Source of the DNA: Catenulispora sp. EB89
GTDB taxonomy: Bacteria; Actinomycetota; Actinomycetes; Streptomycetales; Catenulisporaceae
Direction: 5' to 3'
DNA length: 64,000 nt
NCBI RefSeq assembly: GCF_041261445.1
Contig: NZ_JBGCCU010000002.1
Location: forward strand, 372,001 to 436,000
Numbering within the stretch: the stretch's first letter is position 1; every line of letters begins with the position of its first letter. A program made the position numbers and the translations under genes. The notes under the pieces were generated by a model. The model worked only from the letters and a program-made list of their open reading frames with translations, ran no database searches and was not told the DNA's origin. Shown here in pieces: positions 7,690 through 15,890 of this stretch.

Positions 7690-9642
7690 ATGGCTCACTT
7701 CAGCCTGCGCAAGTCCCTTGCGCTCACCGCCGTCCTGGCCACCTCGGTCGGGGCCGTGCTGGCCACCTCCGCCTCGGCGAACGCCACCACCATGGGCAAC
7801 CCGGGCAGCCCGGTCACCATCACGGCCGACGGCACGATCAACGTCGTCGGCGGCGGGACCGTCAGCCTGCCGGCCGGCGCGCACGACGTGTCCTGGGCCG
7901 GCCAGGCCGGCCGGTTCGCCTTCATCGGCGCGGACAACGGGATCTACACCGCCGACTACAACGGCGCGAACATCATCAAGATCGCGCAGGGCTCCGCCCC
8001 GTCGCACACCGTGTGGGACGCCTCCAGCCTGACCGTCTACTGGACCGAGGGCAGCGGCGTGAACGCGCGGATCGTCGGCGTGCCCGCCAGCGGCTCCGCC
8101 GCGAACGTCCCGTACCCGGTGGACGGCGTGATCCAGAACCGGCCGGCCGACACCGGCCTGAGCAACGCCGACGTGGCCGGGGACTTCAACGCCTCGATGG
8201 TGTTCCAGACGACCGACGTCATGAACCACGACGGCATCTCGGTCGCGTCCTACAACGCGCAGGGCCAGCAGGTCCTGACCCAGATCGTCGCCCCCGGCGA
8301 CCTCTGGACCGGCGGCACCACCCCGACCATCTCCCCCGACGGCCGCACCGTGGTGTTCGTCCGCGACGACGCCACCAACAGCAAGCAGCTGTTCGCCTCG
8401 ACCCTGAGCAACGGCGCGTGGTCCGCGCCGAAGCAGATCACCTGGGGCCCCGGCGACCACACCGCCCCGATCTTCGAGGGCGACAACGCCACCGTCGCCT
8501 TCGAGGCCGCGGGCGCGACCTTCCAGATCAGCGTGGCGGCCGGCCTGGCCTCGACGCAGGCGAACCCGACCCCGGAGACCAAGATCTCGGACCTGTCCGG
8601 CGGCCTGGCCGTGCGCACCGACAGCCCGGCGTTCGTCCACCGCCTCGGCGGCTTCGACCGGTTCGCGACCGCCGTGCAGGTCTCGCAGCAGCAGTTCCGC
8701 ACCGCCGGCGCCGGCTCCGACCAGCGCTCCCAGGCGCAGGCCGTGGTGCTGAGCCGCTCGGACGAGTTCGCCGACGCGCTCGGCGGCTCGGCGCTGGCCG
8801 CGCACAAGAACGCGCCGCTGCTGCTGACCGAGACCGCCTCGCTGAACGCCGCCAGCCGCGCCGAGATCCAGCGCGTGCTGCCGGCCGGCGGCACGGTGTA
8901 CGTGCTCGGCGGCGAGCAGGCGATCTCGCCGAACGTCGCCAACCAGCTCGCCGGGCTCGGCTACCACGTGCAGCGCATCGGCGGCTACGACCGCTTCGAG
9001 ACCGCGGTGGACATGGCGAACATCTACGCGCCGAACGCCACCCAGGTCCTGACCGCCACCGGCATGAACTTCCCGGACGCGCTGTCCGCCGGCGCCGTGG
9101 CCGCGCAGGCCAACGGCATGGCGGTGCTGCTCACCGACGACACGGCCATGCCCGCGGTGACCGCGGACTACATCGCCTCCCGCATCAACGGCCACAGCCT
9201 GGCCTACCTCGCCGCGGTCGGCGGCCAGGCGGACAAGGCGCTGGCCGACGACGGCTTCGGCGGCTACGACAAGTTGGGCGGCGCGGACCGCTACGCCACG
9301 TCCTACAACGTCGCCTCCCACCTGTTCTCCGGCTTCACCGCCGTCGGCATCGCCACCGGCACGGACTGGCCGGACTCGCTGTCCGGCGGCGCGCTGATGG
9401 GCCGCTACGGCGGCCCGCTGGTCCTGGTCGACCCGACCTACGGCATCAACCCGGCCGAGTACACGCTGTTCGACGCCAACCGCGGCTCGGACAACTTCGG
9501 CTACGTGTTCGGCGGCGACCTGGCGCTGCCCGCGCGGATCGACAACCAGCTGGCCGCGGCGATCGACACCGCGACCGGCAGCTCGCACGTCGCCGCCGGA
9601 GGCGTCGCGACGCTGTCGACGCCGAACCTGACCGCCAAGTAG
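7690..9642 (+). CDS. Secreted cell-wall-binding protein: beta-propeller plus three CWB2 repeats
   Basis: A 650-residue exported protein. Residues 1-31 form a Sec signal peptide (LRKSLALTAVLATSVGAVLATSASANA). Residues about 35-300 look like a TolB-type beta-propeller, with repeated strands such as GGTTPTISPDGRTVVFVRDD. Three CWB2 (cell wall binding repeat 2) units follow, each starting with a LGGxDR(F/Y)xT signature: LGGFDRFATAV (about residue 318), IGGYDRFETAV (about 429) and LGGADRYATSY (about 527). CWB2 modules usually attach proteins non-covalently to anionic wall polymers. It stands alone, ended by tandem repeats and a perfect 16-bp hairpin. The ligand of the propeller is unknown. Confidence 0.85.
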   Translation: MAHFSLRKSLALTAVLATSVGAVLATSASANATTMGNPGSPVTITADGTINVVGGGTVSLPAGAHDVSWAGQAGRFAFIGADNGIYTADYNGANIIKIAQGSAPSHTVWDASSLTVYWTEGSGVNARIVGVPASGSAANVPYPVDGVIQNRPADTGLSNADVAGDFNASMVFQTTDVMNHDGISVASYNAQGQQVLTQIVAPGDLWTGGTTPTISPDGRTVVFVRDDATNSKQLFASTLSNGAWSAPKQITWGPGDHTAPIFEGDNATVAFEAAGATFQISVAAGLASTQANPTPETKISDLSGGLAVRTDSPAFVHRLGGFDRFATAVQVSQQQFRTAGAGSDQRSQAQAVVLSRSDEFADALGGSALAAHKNAPLLLTETASLNAASRAEIQRVLPAGGTVYVLGGEQAISPNVANQLAGLGYHVQRIGGYDRFETAVDMANIYAPNATQVLTATGMNFPDALSAGAVAAQANGMAVLLTDDTAMPAVTADYIASRINGHSLAYLAAVGGQADKALADDGFGGYDKLGGADRYATSYNVASHLFSGFTAVGIATGTDWPDSLSGGALMGRYGGPLVLVDPTYGINPAEYTLFDANRGSDNFGYVFGGDLALPARIDNQLAAAIDTATGSSHVAAGGVATLSTPNLTAK

Positions 9643-9644
9643 GA

Positions 9645-9735
9645 CCGGCGCTCAGGTAGTAGCAGCGCACTTACGTAAGGCCGGCGCATAGGTAGGACCG
9701 GCGCATAGGTGAGCCTGGCGCTTAGGTGCGCAACG
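9645..9735 (+). repeat. Four degenerate ~17-bp repeats after the CWB2 gene
   Basis: The segment repeats the pattern CCGGCGC-[AT]-[TC]-AGGT[AG] about four times (for example CCGGCGCTCAGGTA, CCGGCGCATAGGTA, CCGGCGCATAGGTG, CCTGGCGCTTAGGTG), directly after the stop codon and before the hexamer tract. Non-coding. Confidence 0.6.
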
Positions 9736-9740
9736 CCAAA

Positions 9741-9794
9741 GACGAAGACGAAGACGAAGACGAAGACGAAGACGAAGACGAAGACGAAGACGAA
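9741..9794. repeat. Tandem hexanucleotide repeat (GACGAA)9
   Basis: Nine perfect copies of GACGAA run straight into the left arm of the terminator hairpin. Such tracts are prone to slippage, so copy number may vary between strains. Non-coding. Confidence 0.9.
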
Positions 9795-9833
9795 GACTCG
9801 GCCGCCGGAGCATCCCGCTCCGGCGGCCGAGTC
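9795..9833. terminator. Perfect 16-bp hairpin, bidirectional terminator
   Basis: Arms GACTCGGCCGCCGGAG (9795-9810) and its exact complement (9818-9833) with a 7-base loop, CATCCCG. It lies between the convergent CWB2 and LOG genes. No U-tract, as is common for actinomycete terminators. Confidence 0.85.
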
Positions 9834-9867
9834 TGTTGTCGACGAGTCCGTTGCCGAAGAGGGAGCC

Positions 9868-10641
9868 CTAGCCCCGCTCCCCCGGCTTCCCCATGATCGC
9901 GACCGCCTCGTCCGGGTCGTCGACGAGGTGGATCAGGTCCAGGTCGCCGGGGGCGATCTTGCCCGCCGGGACCATGGTGTCCCGGATCCAGTCCACCAGC
10001 CCGCCCCAGAATGCGCGGCCGACCAGGACCACCGGGAACGACGTCACCTTGTGCGTCTGCACCAGGGTGAGGGCTTCGAAGAGCTCGTCCATGGTGCCGA
10101 AGCCGCCGGGCAGGACCACGAAGCCCTGGGAGTACTTCAGGAACATGGTCTTGCGGACGAAGAAGTAGCGGAAGTTGATGCCCTGGTCGATGTAGCTGTT
10201 CAGGGACTGCTCGAAGGGCAGCTCGATGCCCAGGCCCACGGAGCGGCCGCCGGCGTCGAAGGCGCCCTTGTTCGCCGCCTCCATGGCGCCCGGGCCGCCG
10301 CCGGTGATGACGGTCCAGCCGGCCGCCGCCAGGCCGCGGCCGATCTGCTCGCCGACCAGGTACTCGGGGCTGCCGTTCGGGGTCCGGGCGGAGCCGAACA
10401 CGGTGATGGCCGGGCCGGTGCGGGCCAAGGAGTCGAAGCCCTCGACGAACTCGCCCTGGATGCGCAGCACGCGCCAGGGGTCCTCGTCCTTCCAGTCCTT
10501 GCCGTAGGCATGGTCGAGCAGCTTCTGGTCGGCAGTGGCCGCCGGCAGCGGCTCCTGTCCCCGCCGCCGGGTCACCGCCCCCACGAAGCGCTCGGTGAAC
10601 TTGCTGCCCGTCCCGTGTCCGTTGCCGCTGCCTTGACTCAT
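9868..10641 (-). CDS. LOG family protein (cytokinin riboside 5'-monophosphate phosphoribohydrolase-like)
   Basis: A 257-residue Rossmann-fold protein of the LOG family, which releases the base from nucleoside 5'-monophosphates. It has the GGGPGAMEAANKGA nucleotide loop and the hallmark LPGGFGTMDELFE (PGGxGTxxE). The first 60 residues are a polar extension, as in Rv1205, whose gene lies in the same dapE-folP2 neighbourhood in M. tuberculosis. ATG 10641 is the first start; upstream codons belong to a different region. Annotated elsewhere as a TIGR00730 or lysine-decarboxylase-like protein. Its physiological substrate here is unknown. Confidence 0.88.
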   Translation of the reverse strand: MSQGSGNGHGTGSKFTERFVGAVTRRRGQEPLPAATADQKLLDHAYGKDWKDEDPWRVLRIQGEFVEGFDSLARTGPAITVFGSARTPNGSPEYLVGEQIGRGLAAAGWTVITGGGPGAMEAANKGAFDAGGRSVGLGIELPFEQSLNSYIDQGINFRYFFVRKTMFLKYSQGFVVLPGGFGTMDELFEALTLVQTHKVTSFPVVLVGRAFWGGLVDWIRDTMVPAGKIAPGDLDLIHLVDDPDEAVAIMGKPGERG

Positions 10642-10745
10642 AGTCGGCACACTACCGGCCGGGGTTGACCGGGCGACGGCTGACAGGCGACGAGCACGCC
10701 GCGCCCGGCCGACGTGCCGTGGCCTGCGGCAGGACCCCGGACCGG

Positions 10746-11924
10746 TCAGGACTGCGGGTGCACCTGCTCCAGGTGCTGGCTCAGCCAGCCGTAGGCCTGC
10801 GGCAGCCACTGCTTCCACACCGCGGTGTTGTGCGAGCCGTGGTCCTTCTTCAGCACGTCCACCACGTCCGGGGCGACCTGCTGCAGCGACAGCGCGTCGG
10901 AGAGCACGCTGCCGTGCGCGTCCTCGGCCGAGGCCGCGGCCAGCAGGGACACCGGCGGGTTGGGCTTGTGGTTCTGCAGGATCCACAGAGTGGAGTTCTG
11001 GTCGGCGAACGTCGCGCCGTACTTGGAGACGTAGCCGCCGGGCCGGATGTCGCCGCTCATCTGGACCGCGGCGCTGAACAGCTGCGGGTACTGGACCAGC
11101 AGCTTGCCGGCGCACAGGCCGCCCTCGGAGTAGCCCATCATGCCCCAGCCGGAGCGGTCGGTGGTGACCCGGAAGCTGCGCTCGATCATGTTCTTGACGT
11201 CGTCGGTGATGTAGGTCGCCACCTGCGGGCCGCCGGGGATGTCGGTGCAGTCCGTGTTCACGCCCTTGACCGGGGAGATGTTCACCGCGACCAGCACGAA
11301 CGGCGTGGAAGCGTGCTGCTGGAGCAGCGTGCCCAGCTCCTTCTGCCCGGCCATGTTGCCGAACCAGGTCTGCGGGGTGCCCGGGTAGCCGGGGAAGAGC
11401 AGGACGACCGGGAAGGCGGCGTTCGCGTACGCCGGGTCGTTGTACTGCGGCGGGGTCCAGACGATCACGTCGTTCGTGCCGCCCAGCCCGGACTTGGGCC
11501 CGACGAAGCTGGTGACCACCGCGTCGTCGCCGTACTTCTTGAACTCCTGCGTGGGGCCGGCCGGCCGCTGGCGCGGCACCACCGGGACCACCTGGCCGCG
11601 ACCGCCCTGGGCCCGGCCGTCGGTCAGGTCGCCGCCGGTGATCGGGGTGCCGGCCGCCGCGGTGTTCTCGTGGATGATGACGCCCGGGCTGCCGGTGTCG
11701 CCGAGCAGGTCGTCCCAGGACGCGTAGAGCCCGTAGTAGTTGTTGACGATCACGCCGCACAGCAGGATCGCCATGACCTGACTCACGCCGATCATCGACA
11801 ACCGGGCGGCGGCGCGCACCGGGCGCGGGCCGCGGATGCGGTTCCACAACAGATACGTGCCGATCGGCGCGGCGACCGCCAGAAGGATCGCCGTCACCGT
11901 CATCGGCCAGCCGGTCGGGCTCAT
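10746..11924 (-). CDS. Membrane-anchored putative esterase (antigen 85/esterase D fold)
   Basis: A 392-residue protein with two N-terminal membrane helices (VTAILLAVAAPIGTYLLW and IGVSQVMAILLCGVIV) and then an extracytoplasmic alpha/beta-hydrolase domain of the putative-esterase type. The nucleophile elbow is GYSEGG in GMMGYSEGGLCAGKLL, and the acid/His end is near KKDHGSHNTAVWKQWLP. This family includes mycolyltransferases and feruloyl or S-formylglutathione esterases, so the acyl substrate cannot be told from sequence. ATG 11924 is chosen because it precedes the first helix directly; a longer frame upstream adds an unrelated stretch. Likely monocistronic. Confidence 0.75.
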   Translation of the reverse strand: MSPTGWPMTVTAILLAVAAPIGTYLLWNRIRGPRPVRAAARLSMIGVSQVMAILLCGVIVNNYYGLYASWDDLLGDTGSPGVIIHENTAAAGTPITGGDLTDGRAQGGRGQVVPVVPRQRPAGPTQEFKKYGDDAVVTSFVGPKSGLGGTNDVIVWTPPQYNDPAYANAAFPVVLLFPGYPGTPQTWFGNMAGQKELGTLLQQHASTPFVLVAVNISPVKGVNTDCTDIPGGPQVATYITDDVKNMIERSFRVTTDRSGWGMMGYSEGGLCAGKLLVQYPQLFSAAVQMSGDIRPGGYVSKYGATFADQNSTLWILQNHKPNPPVSLLAAASAEDAHGSVLSDALSLQQVAPDVVDVLKKDHGSHNTAVWKQWLPQAYGWLSQHLEQVHPQS

Positions 11925-12090
11925 CGAAACTTCGGACCTCTCGGAACTTGCCTGGACAGCCGGGGCGTTCACGGGCTCCCATGGTCGTCCGGGGAGCTGC
12001 TCCGCCGCTGGTAAGACGCTGTTGAGTCCCAACCGGTTGCCTCCGGCGCGCATCTGTTGTGACGAGGTGCGCGCCGCCGCGGGTGTCAGG

Positions 12091-13206
12091 TCACGAGGCG
12101 GAGCCGAGCCAGCTTCTCATCCGCTCCGCGCATCGAACAACTTGCCCCAAGTCCACTGATTCATCGGGTTTGTGGGCCAGGGATCCGTCTCCCGGGCCGT
12201 AGTTCACGCCCGGAACGCCAAGTTCGGCGAACCGCGCGACATCGGTCCACCCGAATTTCGCCGTGGGTTCGGCGTCCGTTCCCGCCATCACCGCGCCGAC
12301 GAACTCCGCCGCCAACGGCAGGTGCAGTCCGGGACGCGCGGCCGGGGCCGAGTCCGTGACGACGATCTCAGCGTCCAGATCCGCGAAGACCTCCCGGACG
12401 TGACGTTCCGCGTCGTCCTGACTGCGGTCCGGCGCGAAGCGGAAGTTCACGGTCACCGCGCACTCGTCGGGGATCACGTTGCCGGCCACGCCGCCGGTGA
12501 TGCCGACCGCGTTCAGGCCCTCGCGGAACTCCAGGCCCTCCACCTCGACCCGGCGCGGCTGGTACTCGGCGAGCCGCCGCAGCGCGGCGCCGGCCTTGTG
12601 GATCGCGTTGTCGCCGAGCCAGGAGCGCGCCGAGTGCGCGCGGGCGCCGCGGAAGGTCAGCCGGGCCCGCATCGTGCCCTGGCAGCCGCCCTCGACGATG
12701 TTGTTGCTCGGCTCCAGCAGGACCGCGAAGTCGGCGGCGAACCACTCGGGCCGGGTGCGGATCAGCCGGCCCAGGCTGTTGCGCTCGGCCTCGACCTCCT
12801 CGCACTCGTAGAAGACGTACGTCACATCTCGGTTCGGCTCGGCGAGCGTGGCGGCCAGCACCAGCTGCACCGCGACGCCGGCCTTCATGTCGGACGTGCC
12901 GCAGCCGCGCAGCGTGCCGGTCTCCCAGTCGCCTTCCAGCAGCGAGGGCACGTTGCGGCGGCCGGTGCCGTCGACCGCGATCGGCACCGTGTCCAGGTGT
13001 CCGGCCAGGATCACGCGCTCGGCGCGGCCGAGGTTGGTGCGCGCCAGCACCGAGTCGCCGTCGCGCAGCACCTCCAGGTGCGCATGAACGCGCAGCGCCT
13101 CCTCGATCGCGTCGGCGAGCGCCTTCTCGTTCCCGCTCTCGGATTCGATGTCGACGAGCGCCGCGGTGAGGCGGGCCGCGCTCTGCGTGAGGTCCAGGCC
13201 GGACAT
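12091..13206 (-). CDS. dapE: Succinyl-diaminopimelate desuccinylase
   Basis: DapE removes succinate from N-succinyl-LL-diaminopimelate in lysine and peptidoglycan-precursor synthesis. The 371-residue M20 metalloprotein shows AGHLDTVP (metal His and catalytic Asp), GTSDMKAG (bridging Asp), ECEEVEAERN (general-base Glu and metal Glu) and a C-terminal HKPDE metal His. A dimerisation domain sits in between (residues about 180-290). ATG 13206 follows a GGGGAG site. It lies 20 bases after dapD and is very probably co-transcribed, giving consecutive acylase-branch steps. In M. tuberculosis dapD and dapE are divergent neighbours. Confidence 0.92.
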   Translation of the reverse strand: MSGLDLTQSAARLTAALVDIESESGNEKALADAIEEALRVHAHLEVLRDGDSVLARTNLGRAERVILAGHLDTVPIAVDGTGRRNVPSLLEGDWETGTLRGCGTSDMKAGVAVQLVLAATLAEPNRDVTYVFYECEEVEAERNSLGRLIRTRPEWFAADFAVLLEPSNNIVEGGCQGTMRARLTFRGARAHSARSWLGDNAIHKAGAALRRLAEYQPRRVEVEGLEFREGLNAVGITGGVAGNVIPDECAVTVNFRFAPDRSQDDAERHVREVFADLDAEIVVTDSAPAARPGLHLPLAAEFVGAVMAGTDAEPTAKFGWTDVARFAELGVPGVNYGPGDGSLAHKPDESVDLGQVVRCAERMRSWLGSAS

Positions 13207-13226
13207 CTGTCGGTCGCTCCCCGTCC

Positions 13227-14078
13227 TCAGCCGGTGAACCCGTTGTCGCGGAGCATGTCGTTGATCTGCAGCTTGTCGTGCGTCTCGCCGGGCTCCAGGC
13301 GGCGCAGCACCAGCAGGCAGGGAGTGGTGAACTCCCCGCCGGGGAACTTCTTCACCCGGGTCGAGCTGACGCACACCGACCAGGCCGGGGCCTCGCCGCG
13401 CGGCAGTTCCTCGCCGGTCTCGGCGTCGAACACCCGCATCGACTTGGTGAGGTTGGTGCCGGAGCCGAGCTTGGCGCCCCGGCGGACCCGGGCGCCCTCG
13501 ACGACCATCGAGCGGGAGCCGATGAAGCAGTCGTCCTCGACCACGACCGGGACGGCGTTGGCCGGCTCCAGCACGCCGCCGATGCCGACGCCGCCGGAGA
13601 GGTGGACGTTCTTGCCGATCTGCGCGCAGGAGCCGATCGTGGCCCAGGTGTCGAGCATCGAGCCGGAGTCGAGGTAGCCGCCGATGTTGATGAAGCCGGG
13701 CATCACGATCGAGCCGGGGGCCAGGTAGGAGCCCCAGCGGACGACCGCGCCGGGGACCACGCGGGCGCCGTTGAGGTCGGTCTTGAGCGGCATCTTGTCG
13801 TGGTACCGGAAGTCCCCGGCGTTCGACTCGACCATGTCCAGGACCTTGAAGGAGAGCAGGATCGCGCGCTTGGCCCGCTCGTCCACCACGACCTCGTCAC
13901 TGGCCTGGTCCACGAACGCCGCCCGCGCGGTGCCGGCGTCGATCAGGTCGACGGCCTCCACCACGGCCTTGCGGGCGTCGGAGTCCGCCGGGCTCAGCTC
14001 CGAGCGGCGCTCCCACAGCTCGTCGATGACGGCCGAGATCGGGGAGGCGAAATCCTGGGGGGTCGGTGCGTTCGTCAT
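13227..14078 (-). CDS. dapD: 2,3,4,5-Tetrahydropyridine-2,6-dicarboxylate N-succinyltransferase
   Basis: DapD transfers succinyl from succinyl-CoA to tetrahydrodipicolinate, opening the succinylase branch to DAP and lysine. The 283-residue protein has an N-terminal helical domain and a left-handed parallel beta-helix built from hexapeptide repeats, visible as VVPGAVVRWGSYLAPGSIVMPG, GSMLDTWATIGSCAQIGKN and DCFIGSRSMVVEGA. ATG 14078 is preferred; an in-frame ATG three codons upstream (14087) is also possible. First gene of a dapD-dapE operon, divergent from a membrane protein gene 91 bases away. The succinyl-CoA it needs is made by SucCD, encoded at the other end of the window. Confidence 0.92.
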   Translation of the reverse strand: MTNAPTPQDFASPISAVIDELWERRSELSPADSDARKAVVEAVDLIDAGTARAAFVDQASDEVVVDERAKRAILLSFKVLDMVESNAGDFRYHDKMPLKTDLNGARVVPGAVVRWGSYLAPGSIVMPGFINIGGYLDSGSMLDTWATIGSCAQIGKNVHLSGGVGIGGVLEPANAVPVVVEDDCFIGSRSMVVEGARVRRGAKLGSGTNLTKSMRVFDAETGEELPRGEAPAWSVCVSSTRVKKFPGGEFTTPCLLVLRRLEPGETHDKLQINDMLRDNGFTG

Positions 14079-14169
14079 GGCCACCACGATATGTGTTTCA
14101 GCTACGGTGGCCTGGCGGTGTTCACACCGCAGGACGGATCTCAGACATTAGCGGACGGAACAGGACGGT

Positions 14170-15114
14170 ATGGGTCAGAGAGGCCGCCCCCGAGGCAGGC
14201 AGGAACAGGCGCCGCGCAAGTCCCGGCACATCGGCGCGTGGGTAGTGACCGTGCTGCTGATCGGCGTGCTGGGCGCCGGAGGGCTCTTCGTGTACCGCGC
14301 GTTCACCGGCGGGCTCTCCTCGGAGAACTGCACAGCCGTCGGCGCGGACGGCCAGTCCTCCCAGATCTCCAACGAGCGGATGGCGAACGCGGCGACGATC
14401 GCCGCGGTGGCGCGGGCCAAAAGCCTGCCGGAGCGCGCGACGATAATCGCTCTGGCCACGGCCGAGCAGGAGTCGAAGATCCAGAACCTGACCGGCGGCG
14501 ACCGCGACTCGCTCGGGCTGTTCCAGCAGCGGCCTTCGCAGGGCTGGGGCACCACGGACCAGATCATGGACCCCGTGTACTCCACCGGGCAGTTCTTCCA
14601 CGCGCTGCTGAACGTGAACAACTGGGAGAGCATCTCCGTCGGCAAGGCCGCGCAGTCCGTGCAGCGCAGCGCGGACTCCTCCGGCGAGTCCTACGGGCAG
14701 TGGGAGGAGATGGCCACGGTCCTGGCCACCTCGCTGGACGCCAAGTCCGGCACCTCGCTGACCTGCACCTACAACGACCCGAAGGCCGCCGCCGAGACCC
14801 CGGGCTCGAACGGCCTGACGCCGCGCGCCTCGGCCCTGGGCCAGGCGCTGGTGAAGCAGTTCAGCGCGAACGGCGCCAACGCCGCTCCTCAGTACTCGCA
14901 CACCAGCGACGGGCTGACGCTGCGGATAGCGTCCAGCAACGGGCTCTTCGACCCGCACGTGATCGCCGACTGGGCGGTCGCCTCGGCGAAGAACCTGACG
15001 GTGGACAAGGTCCAGTACGCCGACCAAGTGTGGACCCGCTCCTCCGGCAAGTGGAACTCGGCCTCCCCGGTGGCCGCCGGGACCGTCGAGGTCTCGGTGG
15101 TGAAGGGCGGCTGA
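14170..15114 (+). CDS. Membrane-anchored protein with lysozyme-like segment
   Basis: A 314-residue protein with a basic cytoplasmic head (residues 1-20), one membrane helix (HIGAWVVTVLLIGVLGAGGLFVY) and an extracytoplasmic region. Residues about 95-130 read ATAEQESKIQNLTGGDRDSLGLFQQRPSQGWG. This resembles the catalytic-Glu and GLFQ segments of lytic transglycosylase/goose-lysozyme folds (E in AEQES, then SLGLFQ). The C-terminal third has repeated beta-like stretches without a known match. A role in peptidoglycan turnover is inferred and unproven. ATG 14170 is the first start, and the HAD gene follows 19 bases after the stop, so the two may share a transcript. Confidence 0.65.
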   Translation: MGQRGRPRGRQEQAPRKSRHIGAWVVTVLLIGVLGAGGLFVYRAFTGGLSSENCTAVGADGQSSQISNERMANAATIAAVARAKSLPERATIIALATAEQESKIQNLTGGDRDSLGLFQQRPSQGWGTTDQIMDPVYSTGQFFHALLNVNNWESISVGKAAQSVQRSADSSGESYGQWEEMATVLATSLDAKSGTSLTCTYNDPKAAAETPGSNGLTPRASALGQALVKQFSANGANAAPQYSHTSDGLTLRIASSNGLFDPHVIADWAVASAKNLTVDKVQYADQVWTRSSGKWNSASPVAAGTVEVSVVKGG

Positions 15115-15133
15115 GGCCTGGCACGCTGGGGCG

Positions 15134-15754
15134 ATGACATGGATCGTGTTCGACTACGGCGAGGTCATCGCCCAGCGGCCGACACCGGAGGCCTTCGCGC
15201 GGCTGGCTGAGTCCGCGGAGGCTCCGGCTGCCGGTTTCACGGACGGCTACTGGCGGTTTCGCGACAAGTTCGACCGGGGCATGGACGCCCTGGAGTACTG
15301 GCAGGCGGTCGGCGACCGGGCCGGGGTCGAGGTCGGACCGGCGCAGGCCCGGAAGCTGAACGCCGCGGACGTCGAGCTGTGGAACACCCTCGACCCGCGG
15401 TCTGTGGCGTTGCTGGCCGAACTCGCGGCCGCCGGGCGGCGGCTGGCCTTGCTGTCGAACGCGCCGGTCGCGCACGGCACCGCGTTCCGGTCCCGGGAGT
15501 GGGCCGCGCCGTTCGAGCACTTCGTGATCTCCGGCGAGGTGGGGATCGCCAAGCCGGATCCCGCGATCTGGCGGGTCCTGCTGGACCGGCTCGGCGCGCC
15601 GGCCGGCGAAGTGCTCTTCCTGGACGACCGCGAGGTGAATGTCGCCGCGGCGCGGGAAGCCGGGATCAAAGCTTTCGTGTTCACCGGCGCCGACGATGCC
15701 CGGCGGCACATCGCGGAATTCGACGAGGAATTCCACTCTCCGACCGGGTTCTGA
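15134..15754 (+). CDS. HAD superfamily hydrolase
   Basis: A 206-residue haloacid-dehalogenase-like phosphatase. Motif I is unusual: VFDYGEV, with the nucleophile Asp but Tyr and Glu in place of the common DxDGT spacing. Motif II is LLSNAP, motif III the Lys in GIAKPDP, and motif IV LFLDDREVN. The cap is a short alpha-helical insert between motifs I and II (about residues 15-90). The pattern YGxV...GxxKP...DD is shared with YihX-like sugar-phosphate phosphatases. Substrate unknown. It starts at ATG 15134, 19 bases after the preceding gene. Confidence 0.8.
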   Translation: MTWIVFDYGEVIAQRPTPEAFARLAESAEAPAAGFTDGYWRFRDKFDRGMDALEYWQAVGDRAGVEVGPAQARKLNAADVELWNTLDPRSVALLAELAAAGRRLALLSNAPVAHGTAFRSREWAAPFEHFVISGEVGIAKPDPAIWRVLLDRLGAPAGEVLFLDDREVNVAAAREAGIKAFVFTGADDARRHIAEFDEEFHSPTGF

Positions 15755-15890
15755 TATCCAACGACTCGATCATTATCCGCAGATATTACATTCCCTTTAC
15801 TCCCATCAGCGTTTCCCGGAGCGGGGTTCATCCGTTGGGCAGGGAGCTGTCGCGTCGACGTGGCAGCCCCGATCCTAGGAGAACCAGGCA

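Noticed and set aside
7684-9588. 634-codon minus-strand frame opposite the CWB2 gene
   Set aside because: Pure shadow: low-complexity Arg/Val/Gly/His sequence with no motif, while the plus strand encodes a signal peptide and CWB2 repeats.
9741-9794. Possible CRISPR or IS-related repeat
   Set aside because: Units are 6 bases long and contiguous, with no spacers and no cas genes.
12172-13677. 501-codon plus-strand frame
   Set aside because: Antisense to dapE and dapD, which carry full catalytic motifs.
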